NCBI GenBank assembly: GCA_026936325.1 | Contig: JAPTHN010000038.1 | Location: forward strand, 2,846,452-2,910,451 | Length of the DNA stretch: 64,000 nt | Origin: Platynereis dumerilii | Lineage: Eukaryota > Annelida > Polychaeta > Phyllodocida > Nereididae | Reading direction: 5' to 3' | Shown here: positions 37,201 to 49,200 of the stretch, piece by piece | Position numbering within the stretch: position 1 is the stretch's first letter | How the letters are laid out: the number at the start of each line of letters is the position of its first letter | Position numbers and translations under genes: made by a program | The notes under the pieces: model-generated | The model's database searches: none | What the model saw: the letters and a program-made list of their open reading frames with translations, nothing else | What the model was told of the DNA's origin: nothing

Positions 37201-40200
37201 AATCGGGCGATTCAAAGTTCTTACAGTTTTCACTAACACCAACAGTTACATCAAACAATGAAACATCCTTGATTTTGCCATTCACCTCATGAAGTCTGCA
37301 GGTTGCAGAAACGTTGTATGTAAGTTGAAAATCCAGTATTATATTTATAATTCACATATCTTGGATTACCAACTGGATGAACAATAATATAAATAAATTT
37401 AACCTTACCAGATACTTATCTCTTATTGATACATTAAGGCCTACATGGAGACATTTGACATTCACACTCAAGGTGAGACCATGTCTCAGCTTGTGAGGAT
37501 CCCACATGCTATACTTCCCAAGCTCCAAACATTCACAAATTAAACACCTAACTTAAACCACACAATACCTATATCCCATTAACTTGCTATAAGTCTTAAA
37601 AATATACATGGAATACTTACCATAAATATATGAAACAAGAATAATTTCAAACATGGACACTATAAGTGGTGGAAAAGTTGCCGAATACCAATCGAAGATG
37701 CTTAAGACGTACATGCCTCCCTGGAAAATATAGGATATTCAATTTTAACCAATTAAGAGAAAGTTAACATCTCAAAATGATCTAAAAGTTTGTTTCCCAC
37801 TATACACTGAAAAAAAGTTTGTTCAGCACATGAAAAAAAAAAGAAGTTTGTTTCCACTTGTAGCTAGAGTATACGGTAATGTTCAAATTGCAATAATAGA
37901 GTTTGTCGCTCGTTCGTGTGCAAAAAAATTGTTCGTTGACGCTTCGGAGCCAAAAAAAAGTTTGTGTCGGAGGTAAAATCCATAGCCCCCACCCCCCCCC
38001 CCCCCCCCACCGCCTAAACTATCGCCTGGTCGGCCCCTAACCAAAAGGTCTGAAATGCTGTCCCTTTATCATTGCAATGGTCCAAATGAATCGTTTGCCA
38101 ATGCTTTACTTGTGCATGTAGGAATACTTTTGTGCCTTGAATAAAGTATTTCAATTACTAACCAAATTTATAATTCTCACCTGCATGCAAAAGGGAAGAC
38201 CAAAAAAGAACAAGACGATGCAACAAATCAAGTTGAAAAGAGATTTCCTCTTTCGGAGAAGTTTTGGAAATTCATCCGTCAGTCCACTCAGCACACATTC
38301 CAGTGTGGTGAACTGTAAGACAGAAGAAACATGTATATAGGAAATCATGCCATTATTCATAAATTTAAAAGAAAGAAGCTGTATATATATGCAGACATAT
38401 AACTTTCGTAAAAACCAGAGAAGGAATTTTTAAAATATTAAAGTTTAGACGAAGAGGGACTTATTTTTGTTGAACTGTTTAAAATAAACTCAAAAATTAA
38501 ACGTACCCCAGAATCAACTCCGATTATGAATAACATGAAGAAGAAGAGAATCGACCAAATGGGTGCAAAAGGCATCCTGGCTACTGCCTCAGGGTAAACA
38601 ACAAACACCAACCCAGGACCTATCAGATGATAAAAGATGATAAATTTATATAAGGCATAGGGTGTGTAAAACAACCACATGGCAACTTCTAGATAAAATG
38701 CATTGCCATTTGCTTTTAAATTGTCACAGTGCTACAGAAATCTAGGCAGTGCAGGCATACCGTAATTTCTTGAATTAACATATTTTATCAGGCATTGTGT
38801 CTATCTGTGCCATTGTACACTGATGTACACTGTTTAAATCAAATTTGTATGAAACGTACAGTAGTAAAATATTCAAAACACATTGTAGGCTTATTTAAAG
38901 GTCAAAAACAGTGGATGTGTTACGTTAATAATTTTTAGATGAAGTGTGATGCTAGAATTACTGTAATCCAAGTTAATGCATTGTTAAGGTATAAACTGTT
39001 AAATACGTAAAGCAATTTATAGGCATGTCCGTCAATTTTACCTGAGTTCATAACTTTATCAATGGGTTGACCCATCTCATATGAGAGGAAGCCTATGATG
39101 GAAAAGACAACAAGGCCAGCGAAGAGACTGGTCAATGAACACGCGAAGACTGCTATCACCGCATCTCTGCAAGTAGAACAACACAACAGAGGGATTTTAT
39201 TATTATTCAAAATGTTGCTCTTTCCTTAAGTTTACTGTAGAACTACATAAATGGCGTGATATTTATAGTTATCATAAGATGTCACCAGTTACTTTCATTC
39301 AAACTTCAGAAGTTTTTGGTTGTTTCACTCTTACCTCTCTGACCGGTGGTTGAATTTGTTGTAGCTGCCGTAGGTGATTAGAATTCCCCAAGATTGTCCC
39401 AGAGAGAAGAAGATTTGTGATGCCGCATCTCCCCAGACCTGAGGATATTCAATATTAAAGAGCAATGTTCAATTATTTTTTATTACGTGTTATATATAGT
39501 ATCATTTTGTCGGGGGGTACTGTAAAACTCTTTATTATTATTTTTTTGCAATTTTTAAACTACCACCCATCAAATTTAAGAAAGATGTTCAATGTACCAC
39601 AATGCAGAATGACGGGTGGATGAACGGGTGATTGGGGTTCTATGACCTGTTTTTTTTTGCACTTGGTAGGCTTATTGGGACATAAGGAGGACAGAGTAAT
39701 TATGGGCAATATGGAATTCCACTCAAGAAGAAGAAGGAGGAAATATATGATTGTATCAATGACAATTACACATAATTTATTTACCCATAATGGTAAAATT
39801 CCACAAATCATAATATAAAGAATGGCATTAGATTATTGTGCTTTCCACATTTTGTTTAAACATGTGTAATGGTGAACACATATAGCATAATGCAGCATAA
39901 AATCGACTTACCTTTGTATTAAGGAGCTTTTTAAAGTCTGGTATGAGGTAGTACTTGAGTCCAATAGCTGAACCAGGCAGTGTGACTCCTCGGATTAGGA
40001 GAATGAAAAGAACGATGTATGGGAATGTTGCTGTGAAGTAGACAACCTGGAAATTCATAGACAAATGAAAATATTCCTCTGTTTGGTCACATCTTAACTG
40101 TTGCCTTTAAGTACTATATATGTAAATTTTAAAGAAACAGAGGAAGAGGTTGAATGTCGGCAGTGTTCTAATCCATGCCCTGATGTGGACCCCCAAAGAA

Positions 40201-43200
40201 TGTGGAACTCTGCTGAAGCACTTAACACTTTGGCACCTTGGCAAGGTCTTTGGCAGAAGGATGTCGAAGGAATGTAAATTAAATGACGGTGATAATAAGA
40301 GTTGATGCACACAAAATACATTTCTGCACAAAAGCTAAAATACCTTTCCCGTAGATTGGATTCCTTTAATGAGACACAGATAGGTGATCGCCCAGGCCAG
40401 AAGTAATAGCAGTACCAATTTCCACTCAAAGCGACCCATATTTTCAATCCCTTCCGAAATGTTAAGCACATGTCGTCTGTTGTGACACAATGGAAAATAG
40501 GAACATGAGCAGAAAATTGTATTAACAACAGATATAAGCCAGAATTGAAAAATACAAAGAGCCACAACAGAAAGCTATCCTTAACTATTGTAGTATTCTT
40601 AAAATAAAATGCATACCTCCAGTATTCTTCTGCGGGAGAAACAAACATGTCTGCTGTAATATTTACAGTGGTGTTCATAGATGACTGCATTGACAAAAGA
40701 AGAGGAGGAACCGTAACATTTTCTAATGATGTCAGGTTTTCTGAAAGAAGACATGTGTTCAGATAAGTATATGGATTTGTGAAAAGAAAAAGAAGCAGAC
40801 AATAATTGTGAATAACGTCCAGAAATGAAAGCATGGTAAGTGACAGCAATTTGTCATGGAAGTCAACAAATCATGATTATTTATTGATCTTTCAATACTA
40901 GTCATGTATGACTTAAATATGGCTAAAGTGGACAGGCTGAGCCAAAACATGTAGTCGCCATTATGTTTTCTCACCATTAGGGTGGGCTGAAAAAAACTTT
41001 TTTTGGAATTTCAATATGCCAGTGGTATAGAAAGTTGGCTATGGCCAAAAAATGATATTTGGTGCAAAAAAAATTATGTGGCATGCGACTTGTGCCGGGC
41101 CACTCCGGCTTTTATGAAATTGCATATTTTCAGCCATTTCGCATGCTTTTATAGACAATTTTTTGGCTTGAGTCAGCTTCCTTGGTTTCAGAAGGCTCAA
41201 TGACATACTTAAATCTTCTATGAAGGCCATTTTGGATATGAAACACCATAAACAGGTCGCTTATATTCAAGATATAGCCATTTCTAGGTAAATGTTGGGA
41301 TTCATAATTTGGTTTTTTTTGCTAAAAATTGCCCGAAAAATGTGAAAATGTCGGAATTGACCCAACAAAAAATGATTCCAAGGTAATTGTAATTACCCCG
41401 AGTCCTCCCCAATGCCCTAAAAAAACACTTCCAGCGTATTATCTGCATCAATTTGTTGTTTTAGTTCCCAGAATAGGGGCAATTACGTAAAGTCAGATTT
41501 ACAGATTTGACACTTTAGTAGCTTGTGTAGCCCTACCATTACACCTCAGTTATTTCATTGTTAATAGGGATGAGGCCAGGTAATAGGGGTATCAGACAAG
41601 CTATCAACCAAAGCTCCAAGTGCAATAGGAGCTGAGCTACAAGGCGAAATGTCATCTTGTCGGACGACTCACTCGCGGTACATTCAATATGATGTTCGAT
41701 AAGGTGACATTTCGCCTTGTAGCTCACCTCCTATTGCACTTGTAGCTTTGGTTGATGGCTTGTATGATACCCCTATTACTTGGCCTCATCCCCATGTAAC
41801 AATGAAATAACTGAGGTGTAATGGCAGGGCTACACAAGCTGCTAAAGTGTCAAATCTGTAAATCTAATTTCACCGAATTGCCCATATACCGGAAACTGAA
41901 GCAACAAATTGATGCAGGTAATACGCTGGAAGTGTTTTTAGGGTGCTAGGGAGGACTCTTGGTAATTACAATTGCCTTGGAATCACTTTTTGTTGGGTCA
42001 ATTTCGATATTTTCAATTTTTTCGGGCAATTTTTAGCAAAAAAAAGCCATATTCTGATTCCCAACATTTACCCAGAAATGGCTATATCTTAAATATAAGC
42101 AACCTGATTATGGTGTTTCAAATCCAAAATGACCTTCATAGAAGATTTAAGTATGTCATTGAGCCTTCTGAAACAAAGGAAGCTGACTCAGGCCAAAACA
42201 TGGTAAAAAAAAGCTTGCGAAATGACTGAAAATATGCATTTTCATAAAAGCCGGAGTGGCCCGGCACAAGTCGCATGCCACAAAATTTTTTTTGCACCAA
42301 ATATCATTTTTTGGCCATAGCCAACTTTCTATACCACTGGCATATTGAAATTCCAAAAGAAGTTTTTTTCAGCCCACCCTACTCACCATGCAAGCTGCCG
42401 TATTTTATAATATAATTGTGAATCAAGGATGTGAGGGAGCTTTGCCATCTATAACATACCGGATGCGGATTTGTCCAAAGACTTGCAAAACGGGGTATTC
42501 CAAGAATTGTCGCAAGTCGCCCATGGCAAAGTCGCTTGGAATGATGAGAAGAAGTAGTGGAGCACATAGGCCATGATGGTATTGTAGAAGAGGCAAAAAA
42601 GGGAGCATGTGATCATCATTGTGTATCCAATGCCTGAAAAAGACAATGAAAATAGATCTGGTGCCAGTCATGGCATGCAGAGCTCATCATTAATATGTGC
42701 CCTTACGTGTCATTATCATTAGTTTGTAAAAGCTGCACTGACAATGTGTTAAGATTGGAAATATTATTTTATCTGGCAATGCCTACCCTACAGTGCAACA
42801 ACAACAAAAAGGTAGATAATTTTCTCTCTTAAGTCCTGTTTACCTACTTTGAATTTCTGTCTCCTCCCCTACCTTACATTAAATTCCTCGCCACACCCTT
42901 ATATTATCTCCAGCCCCTTTTGATGAAGCTAACAATTTAAAATTAGCAAGAGACAAAACATAACAAAATCAAAACAAAAACACATTGGGGTTGATGGATC
43001 TAAGTAGGTGTTGGTTTAGATATAATGTACACTCCTGCATAAATATGGAATACATTTTTGGAAAAAAGGTGTCAAGTAAATGTAAATTTTAGAGTGAATG
43101 TAAGCAAGTTCCACTTTGAAAGCCTTAAATACATTTTTTGCCTGAATTTGTAATTTTTGATTTGATGCACCACACCCTTAAAAACCCCCTGAATTTCCAT

Positions 43201-46200
43201 ATTTCATGCTGCTGTAACTTTTCCTGGGGTTAAAGCTGCAGCATGCGTTTTAAACTACAACATGTTCCTCCCTTTAGCGGTCATTGGAAGTAGTTACCAT
43301 TAATCAGAACATCAAGTGCTCCAGCAGAAGTTGCTAAAATTGTCAATTTCAATGGAGAATATTGAAGTATTCCATATTTATGAGCAACGGTGTAAATTTG
43401 ATGTACTGTGTTGAAAAGGCAGCGCAAGGTATGTAAAGGAAAGAAGCGATTCTGGGGGAGCCCAGAGGTGTAAACGAGTGAATGGCTGATTCTTCTATTC
43501 ACTCCATCAATAATTTATTTTCCAAATTTTTTGGTTGAGCTGCATCCCGTCGCTAGTCCCCTGTCTCCTATGCCTATGATCATAATTGCAATGGTTCTAG
43601 GCAGTAGAAGAACATAGTTTCGGGAGCTGAGTTGACAGTAATGTTATATCAATGGGATAAGCTCAAAACAGGGTCTACAATATGCTGATACTTCAGTGTA
43701 AAGGTATTTATGTTTTCTCATCATGTTGTCAGGAAAAGGAGGACTCACATATTTTTATCCAGAATCAGGTAAGTTTTAAATTAAAAGCTAAAAATGTACT
43801 GACTCAATTTCTAAAAATGTCTGAACAATAGTTGCAATGTATATGCAACTGGGGAGGAGTTGCTAAAATGATAGCGACAACAAATAGAGTAGGTCGGGGC
43901 ATGCGGCCCCCCTTAACTTCAAGTTGCGATTTTACCTACTTTTTATGGGCGATTATTTGAATGCTTATGCTGTCAGGAACGGATCACTTGACTCTACTAA
44001 TAACTAGTGAAACAAGTGTCTACCAATTTTAATAAAGGAGTTACGGCCATTTTTGCAAAAAATTTAAAATGGCCTTCTTACCCCACCCATCGGGCAAGAA
44101 GCCCCCCTATTATAATCCTATGGCAATTTTTTTTGCGAGCGTATTCACCCTAAAAGTTATTTCTTAGGGTTCTTCTATCATTTTTAAGGCATTCTATTCA
44201 CTTTTTTGAATTTCAGAATTTTTCTGTTCATACCTTTATTTTTTAATATTTTTTGCCCTGTTTCAATTTCGGGCCAAATTTTTTTATTTTAATTAGCTAT
44301 TCTATCAAGATTTAAGGTAAAGTACACATTATTAAATGGGTCCTGAAGCAGCTTCGACCCCCAGTGAAGGGGGCCTCATGCCCCATATCGTGTGGGGCCT
44401 CTCGCCCCAAACCCACGTATTTTAATTTGACCTCTATATTTTGAACTAAAATGCAAAAAACATGATCCAAATCATATTTATGTGATGGTCATAAAGTGAA
44501 ACAATGCAGATATCCATTATACTTTTAAAAATTTTTGAAGTTATTTTTGACAACCCCTTTCAAAGAATTAGTGAAAGTTACAAAAACCATGCACATTTTT
44601 TCGTTTCTTCAATTTCTACTATAGTTTAGTGCTGTCTGTCCTGAAAATTTGTGACGTCACCTAAAACGCCTCTAGCTTCAATCCTATCAATAGATAAATG
44701 CACCAAAAATGTAAGTTTGGATATAAGCCTGGGGGGGCCTCTCACCTAACCCGGGCTTCTTGCCCCGACCTACTCTATTGAATATTTATAAAGTTTTAAA
44801 AAACAAAAACGCTCTGCCTCTGATCAATTTAGAAGTCAGTGCATGTGCTCGCGGAAAAGTACTACAATGAATTATTAATTGAAACAATCAGGTCCGTTGA
44901 AAAGAGATTTATGAGTCATTGTTGCCATTGATTATAGATTTCATGAACTTTTAGCCATATATCATCTGATGGTTACTTGTGAGAGAATCAATATTATTTT
45001 TAGCTTAGATCAGCATTGTCGGTGTCTTGTGAATGAGATGAATTTCTTTCTTGATCAGACTGATTGTACCACAATGCAACATTTAGGTTCAAAACACAGA
45101 CATACCTTTGAATAAAGGGGCAAATTTCCAGACAGTGGAGGCCCCACATGCTGAGTACTGGCCCAACATGATCTCCATGTAATAGATCGGAAGACCAGTG
45201 AAGACAAGCACCAAGAAGTATGGGATGAGAAATGCTCCTGGAAATTAAAACAAAAAAATCACTAAGCAATAATAAGTAAATATACATCAATATAGGCATA
45301 TGATATGTATCTCAGTGAATAGTTATGAAGATGGCCAGGCACTCATTCGAGATGGGGTTTGTCTTTTGCGAAATTGTTCAGTAAGAATACTCTCATTGAC
45401 AAAATCAGTCAGCAATCCAGAATGTCAACCTCCACCTCCTCCCCACACTTTGCCCTTTTTCACACACTCATTGAATGTGAAGTAATTTATTATTCTTCGT
45501 TATCTGACTGTAGCAAAGGGCATCTCTTATTACAAATTTGGACAACATATGCCAAATTTATATTAATTGGCACAATATCTCTCTCCTAAATTGAAAATTG
45601 ATTTTGAATTAATAATTTAGTATAACCATTTTTATGACTCATTTTCTGTGAAATAGGCCAAAGCATAAAATATGTATGATGTTGGACATGTAAAAGGCCT
45701 ACTTCTATCAATTTCCATTGGATGATGGAGGATAGCATTGATTGAGTGATCAACTAGGTCGCTAATTGAATATTGATCAAGAATCATCATTTATTATAGT
45801 ATAGTCGGTTGGGTACATGTATAATAGGTTGCTCCTAAGCTCTTGGCTTGGGGGCCGGCCCTTTAGCTCAACTGGTTTGATAGCGGACCTTTAGAGGGGA
45901 ATGTGTTATATGGTGCATCGGCCTGAGGCTATTCAGAGGTAGCTGGTTCGAATTCGGTCATGGTGGCAGGTGGCATTGAGGTGAGATTGTTGACTAGAGT
46001 GTGTCAAAATCTCAGGGAAGTTGGGGGATATAGTATAGTGGGTTGGGTATAATAGGTTGCTCCTAAGCTCTTGGCTTGGGGGCCGGCCCTTTAGCTCAAC
46101 TGGTTTGATAGCGGACCTTTAGAGGGGAATGTGTTATATTATTCACTCAGTGTGTCTAACATCCAGGTATGCATCAGGAAAACCAATATTTCTAAATCGA

Positions 46201-49200
46201 TATCAACTGTGGAACATAATAATTATTATTGAACTGCAACCACAGCATAGTTTACATGTACAATTGTACATACTGAATTATTACTCATTGATTATTAGGA
46301 ATAAACACAATGTACTATTTACACAAATCCAACCTACACCTATAGTAAGGTATACATTCTTAAATATTGGAAATAAACTAATTTTGTAAGAGTGCACCAA
46401 AGTCAGCATATGTTGTATTAAGCCAATGGATCGCAAATGTTATTGTAAAATTACTCGGACTATATTTGCATTTACGTAACAAGTACCAAACCAGTGGCAG
46501 ATCCAGATATCGATAGTCTAGGGGGGGGGGCGGATGTGTATCGGCATTCACGTGCCGTTGTTATCGATTTTTTTCTCCAAAATGCAACTATATTTGTCCT
46601 GGTGGTCTAGAGCCCCCCACCCCCCGCCCTGGATCCGCTACTGCAAACTGTTCACAAAAACAATCTTTCTCTCAGAACGAATCTGATTGATGCTTAATAA
46701 TTATAGCATTCTGCCAGCGTTTGTCGTTTGATTGCTAATGTGGACCCAAGCAAAATTGCCTAATTAAGAGCATGTTCTAGTTTTGGTAATGCAAATATCT
46801 TAATGTACGTTATACTACAATATAGATTATCAAAGAAATTTTTAGATTGGAGCTATTGTAGTCAAATGATATAGAGGTGACTGTTCTAGTAGCAATGTTT
46901 ATACACTCTTGATCAAAATGCTGGAATAATTTGGATTTTCGAGGCGTCAGAACTTCAAAGTTCTAAAATTGGTGATTGAATGTGTGGAATTGCAAAGATT
47001 TTTTCCTCACACATTAGATTTATGTGTAAATCATGATATTATAAACCATTTTTAGTGGCCGAGAATTATTTGAAAACTTTCTTTGGGTGACCCTGGAAAA
47101 AATTGATGATTTTTAGTAAAAAATCATCGAAAAATGCATCATGGCTCAAAAACAAAGACAAAAAAATTCAACATATGCAAAAAATGCCAACTTTAACTTG
47201 ATGTGTGCAATCATAAAAATCACAATATCATGTTGAATGAAATATGCATTGACCTCTGCTTTCACTTGACATGACATGGATTCCATCACTTGTTTTTTGC
47301 TTCTTCCTGACCGACATGGCCATTCTTCATTGAAATTTACATGCACCTGGTCCTGATCAATTGGCTGAGCCTCCATCTTGTGTGCAATATGGTCCAATAT
47401 GTCCCTATAGCGTTATTTAGGTTCAAGTATGGAGAACTTGCCAAGAACGGAAAATTCTAAATTTTCTCAATTTTCCAGGTTTTGAAGGATTGTGATCATG
47501 GGCGGCCATACCAATCATTAAGAGACAAAAGATATTAGGGTAAGCAAATGGCTTCAGTCCACCTATATACTAGCATATGACAAATCAAAGAAAGGCCGAA
47601 GACATGTGTGTTTTGATATATTTGTCACAGATTCCATCCACTTTTATAAATGATTGTAAAAACATTTTCTCAAAATTCACAGTTATTGTTGGGTGTTGTT
47701 GGTTCTATAAGTTGTAGATTCTTATCTACTTCTATACTGCTAAAAGCACAAATAACAATGTATAACAGTTTGTGATCACTACTGTTGATGTATGTTAATT
47801 AGAATTTGTCATGTGATTTTGGAATAGGCTCCCACTAGTTATGCATTTCTTCAAAATATGCAAATATTATAAAGGAAAAAAGGATTTGCATGCAACAACA
47901 TTTTCAAAATAAGTTAGATGTACAAGGTCAACTATTGCATTTGCACCATATCTGTATGTTATTTGCAAAATGACCCTGCTTCTGCAATCTCCAAATTCGA
48001 ATTGCATACGCTTGTATTGTCTTATAGGGTATTATTGGTATGCATGTGCAATTGTGCATGTTTGTGATGCCTTACAAGCTTGAGCATATAGTCATAAATG
48101 AATAAAATGTTTCAGCTGGAGTGTTCACTACACTGAGGTACCATTACCGCTTCCAACAAACTTAGATAGGAGACAGCCGGAACGTTTCTGTTCTGCACAA
48201 CCAGACGCAAATTTCAGTCATAATGGACGACACACCAAACAGGCACTAAACCGCCACCCTGTGCCCTTGTGGCCATGAGGCAGTATCTGGCCACCCTCCC
48301 ATCAGACACAAATCTCTCCATCAGCTCTGTGAAACATACAGCAGGATATATTGACTCAGATGGAATTCACTTGAAAAATTCTCAAAATATTCCAGCATTT
48401 ACGTCAAGAATTTATGCTTTATGGAAGGGGAAATGGTATCTCAGTGTAGAGGACACTTCAGTTGAAACATTTTATTCATTTATGACTATTCTCAAGCCTG
48501 TAGGACACCACAAATCCTTCAAAACCTGGAAAATTGAGAATTTGATGTTATTGGCAACTTCAACACACTCAAACCTACATAACAATATAGGGATATCTTG
48601 GACCATATTGTACACAAGATGGAGGTTCAGCCAACTGATTTGGCCCAGTTGCACGTGGCTTTCACTTAAGAATGGCCATATTGGTAAAAAAAAAGAAGCA
48701 AAAACCAGGTTGGCAGAATCCATGTTTATTCAAGTGACAGCAGAGGTCATTGCATGTGGCATACAATATGATGTTGTGATTTTTTCTGGTTGCACACATC
48801 AAGATTAAGTTGGCATTTTTTGCATATGTTGAAATGTTGTGTCTTTCTTGTTGAGCCATGATGCAATTTTTGATGATTTTTGGCTAAAAAATTATAAATT
48901 TTTCCGGGTCAACCAAAAAAAGTTCTCAAATAATTCTCGGCCGCTAAAAATGGTTTTTAGTATCATTTATACATAAATCTAATGTGTGAGGAAAAAGTCT
49001 TGCAATTATTCACATACAATCACCAATTTTAGAACTTTGAAGTTCTGACACCTTTAAAATCCTAATTATTCCGGCATTTTGATCAAGAGTGTAAAATCAA
49101 ACAAAGTCGAAAAAGGTCTGCTCACCTCCCCCATTTCTGTAGCAGAGATAAGGAAACCTGTAGATGTTCCCCAGACCCACGCAGTATCCAATGTAAGAGA

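Noticed and set aside
41003-42356. Two near-identical short frames on opposite strands ([18 protein letters not shown]...)
   Set aside because: They are the two arms of the same fold-back element read in mirror image.
48269-48808. 179-codon plus-strand frame
   Set aside because: Runs from the centre into the right arm of the fold-back element. Not annotated as a gene, though the central part is noted as a finding.
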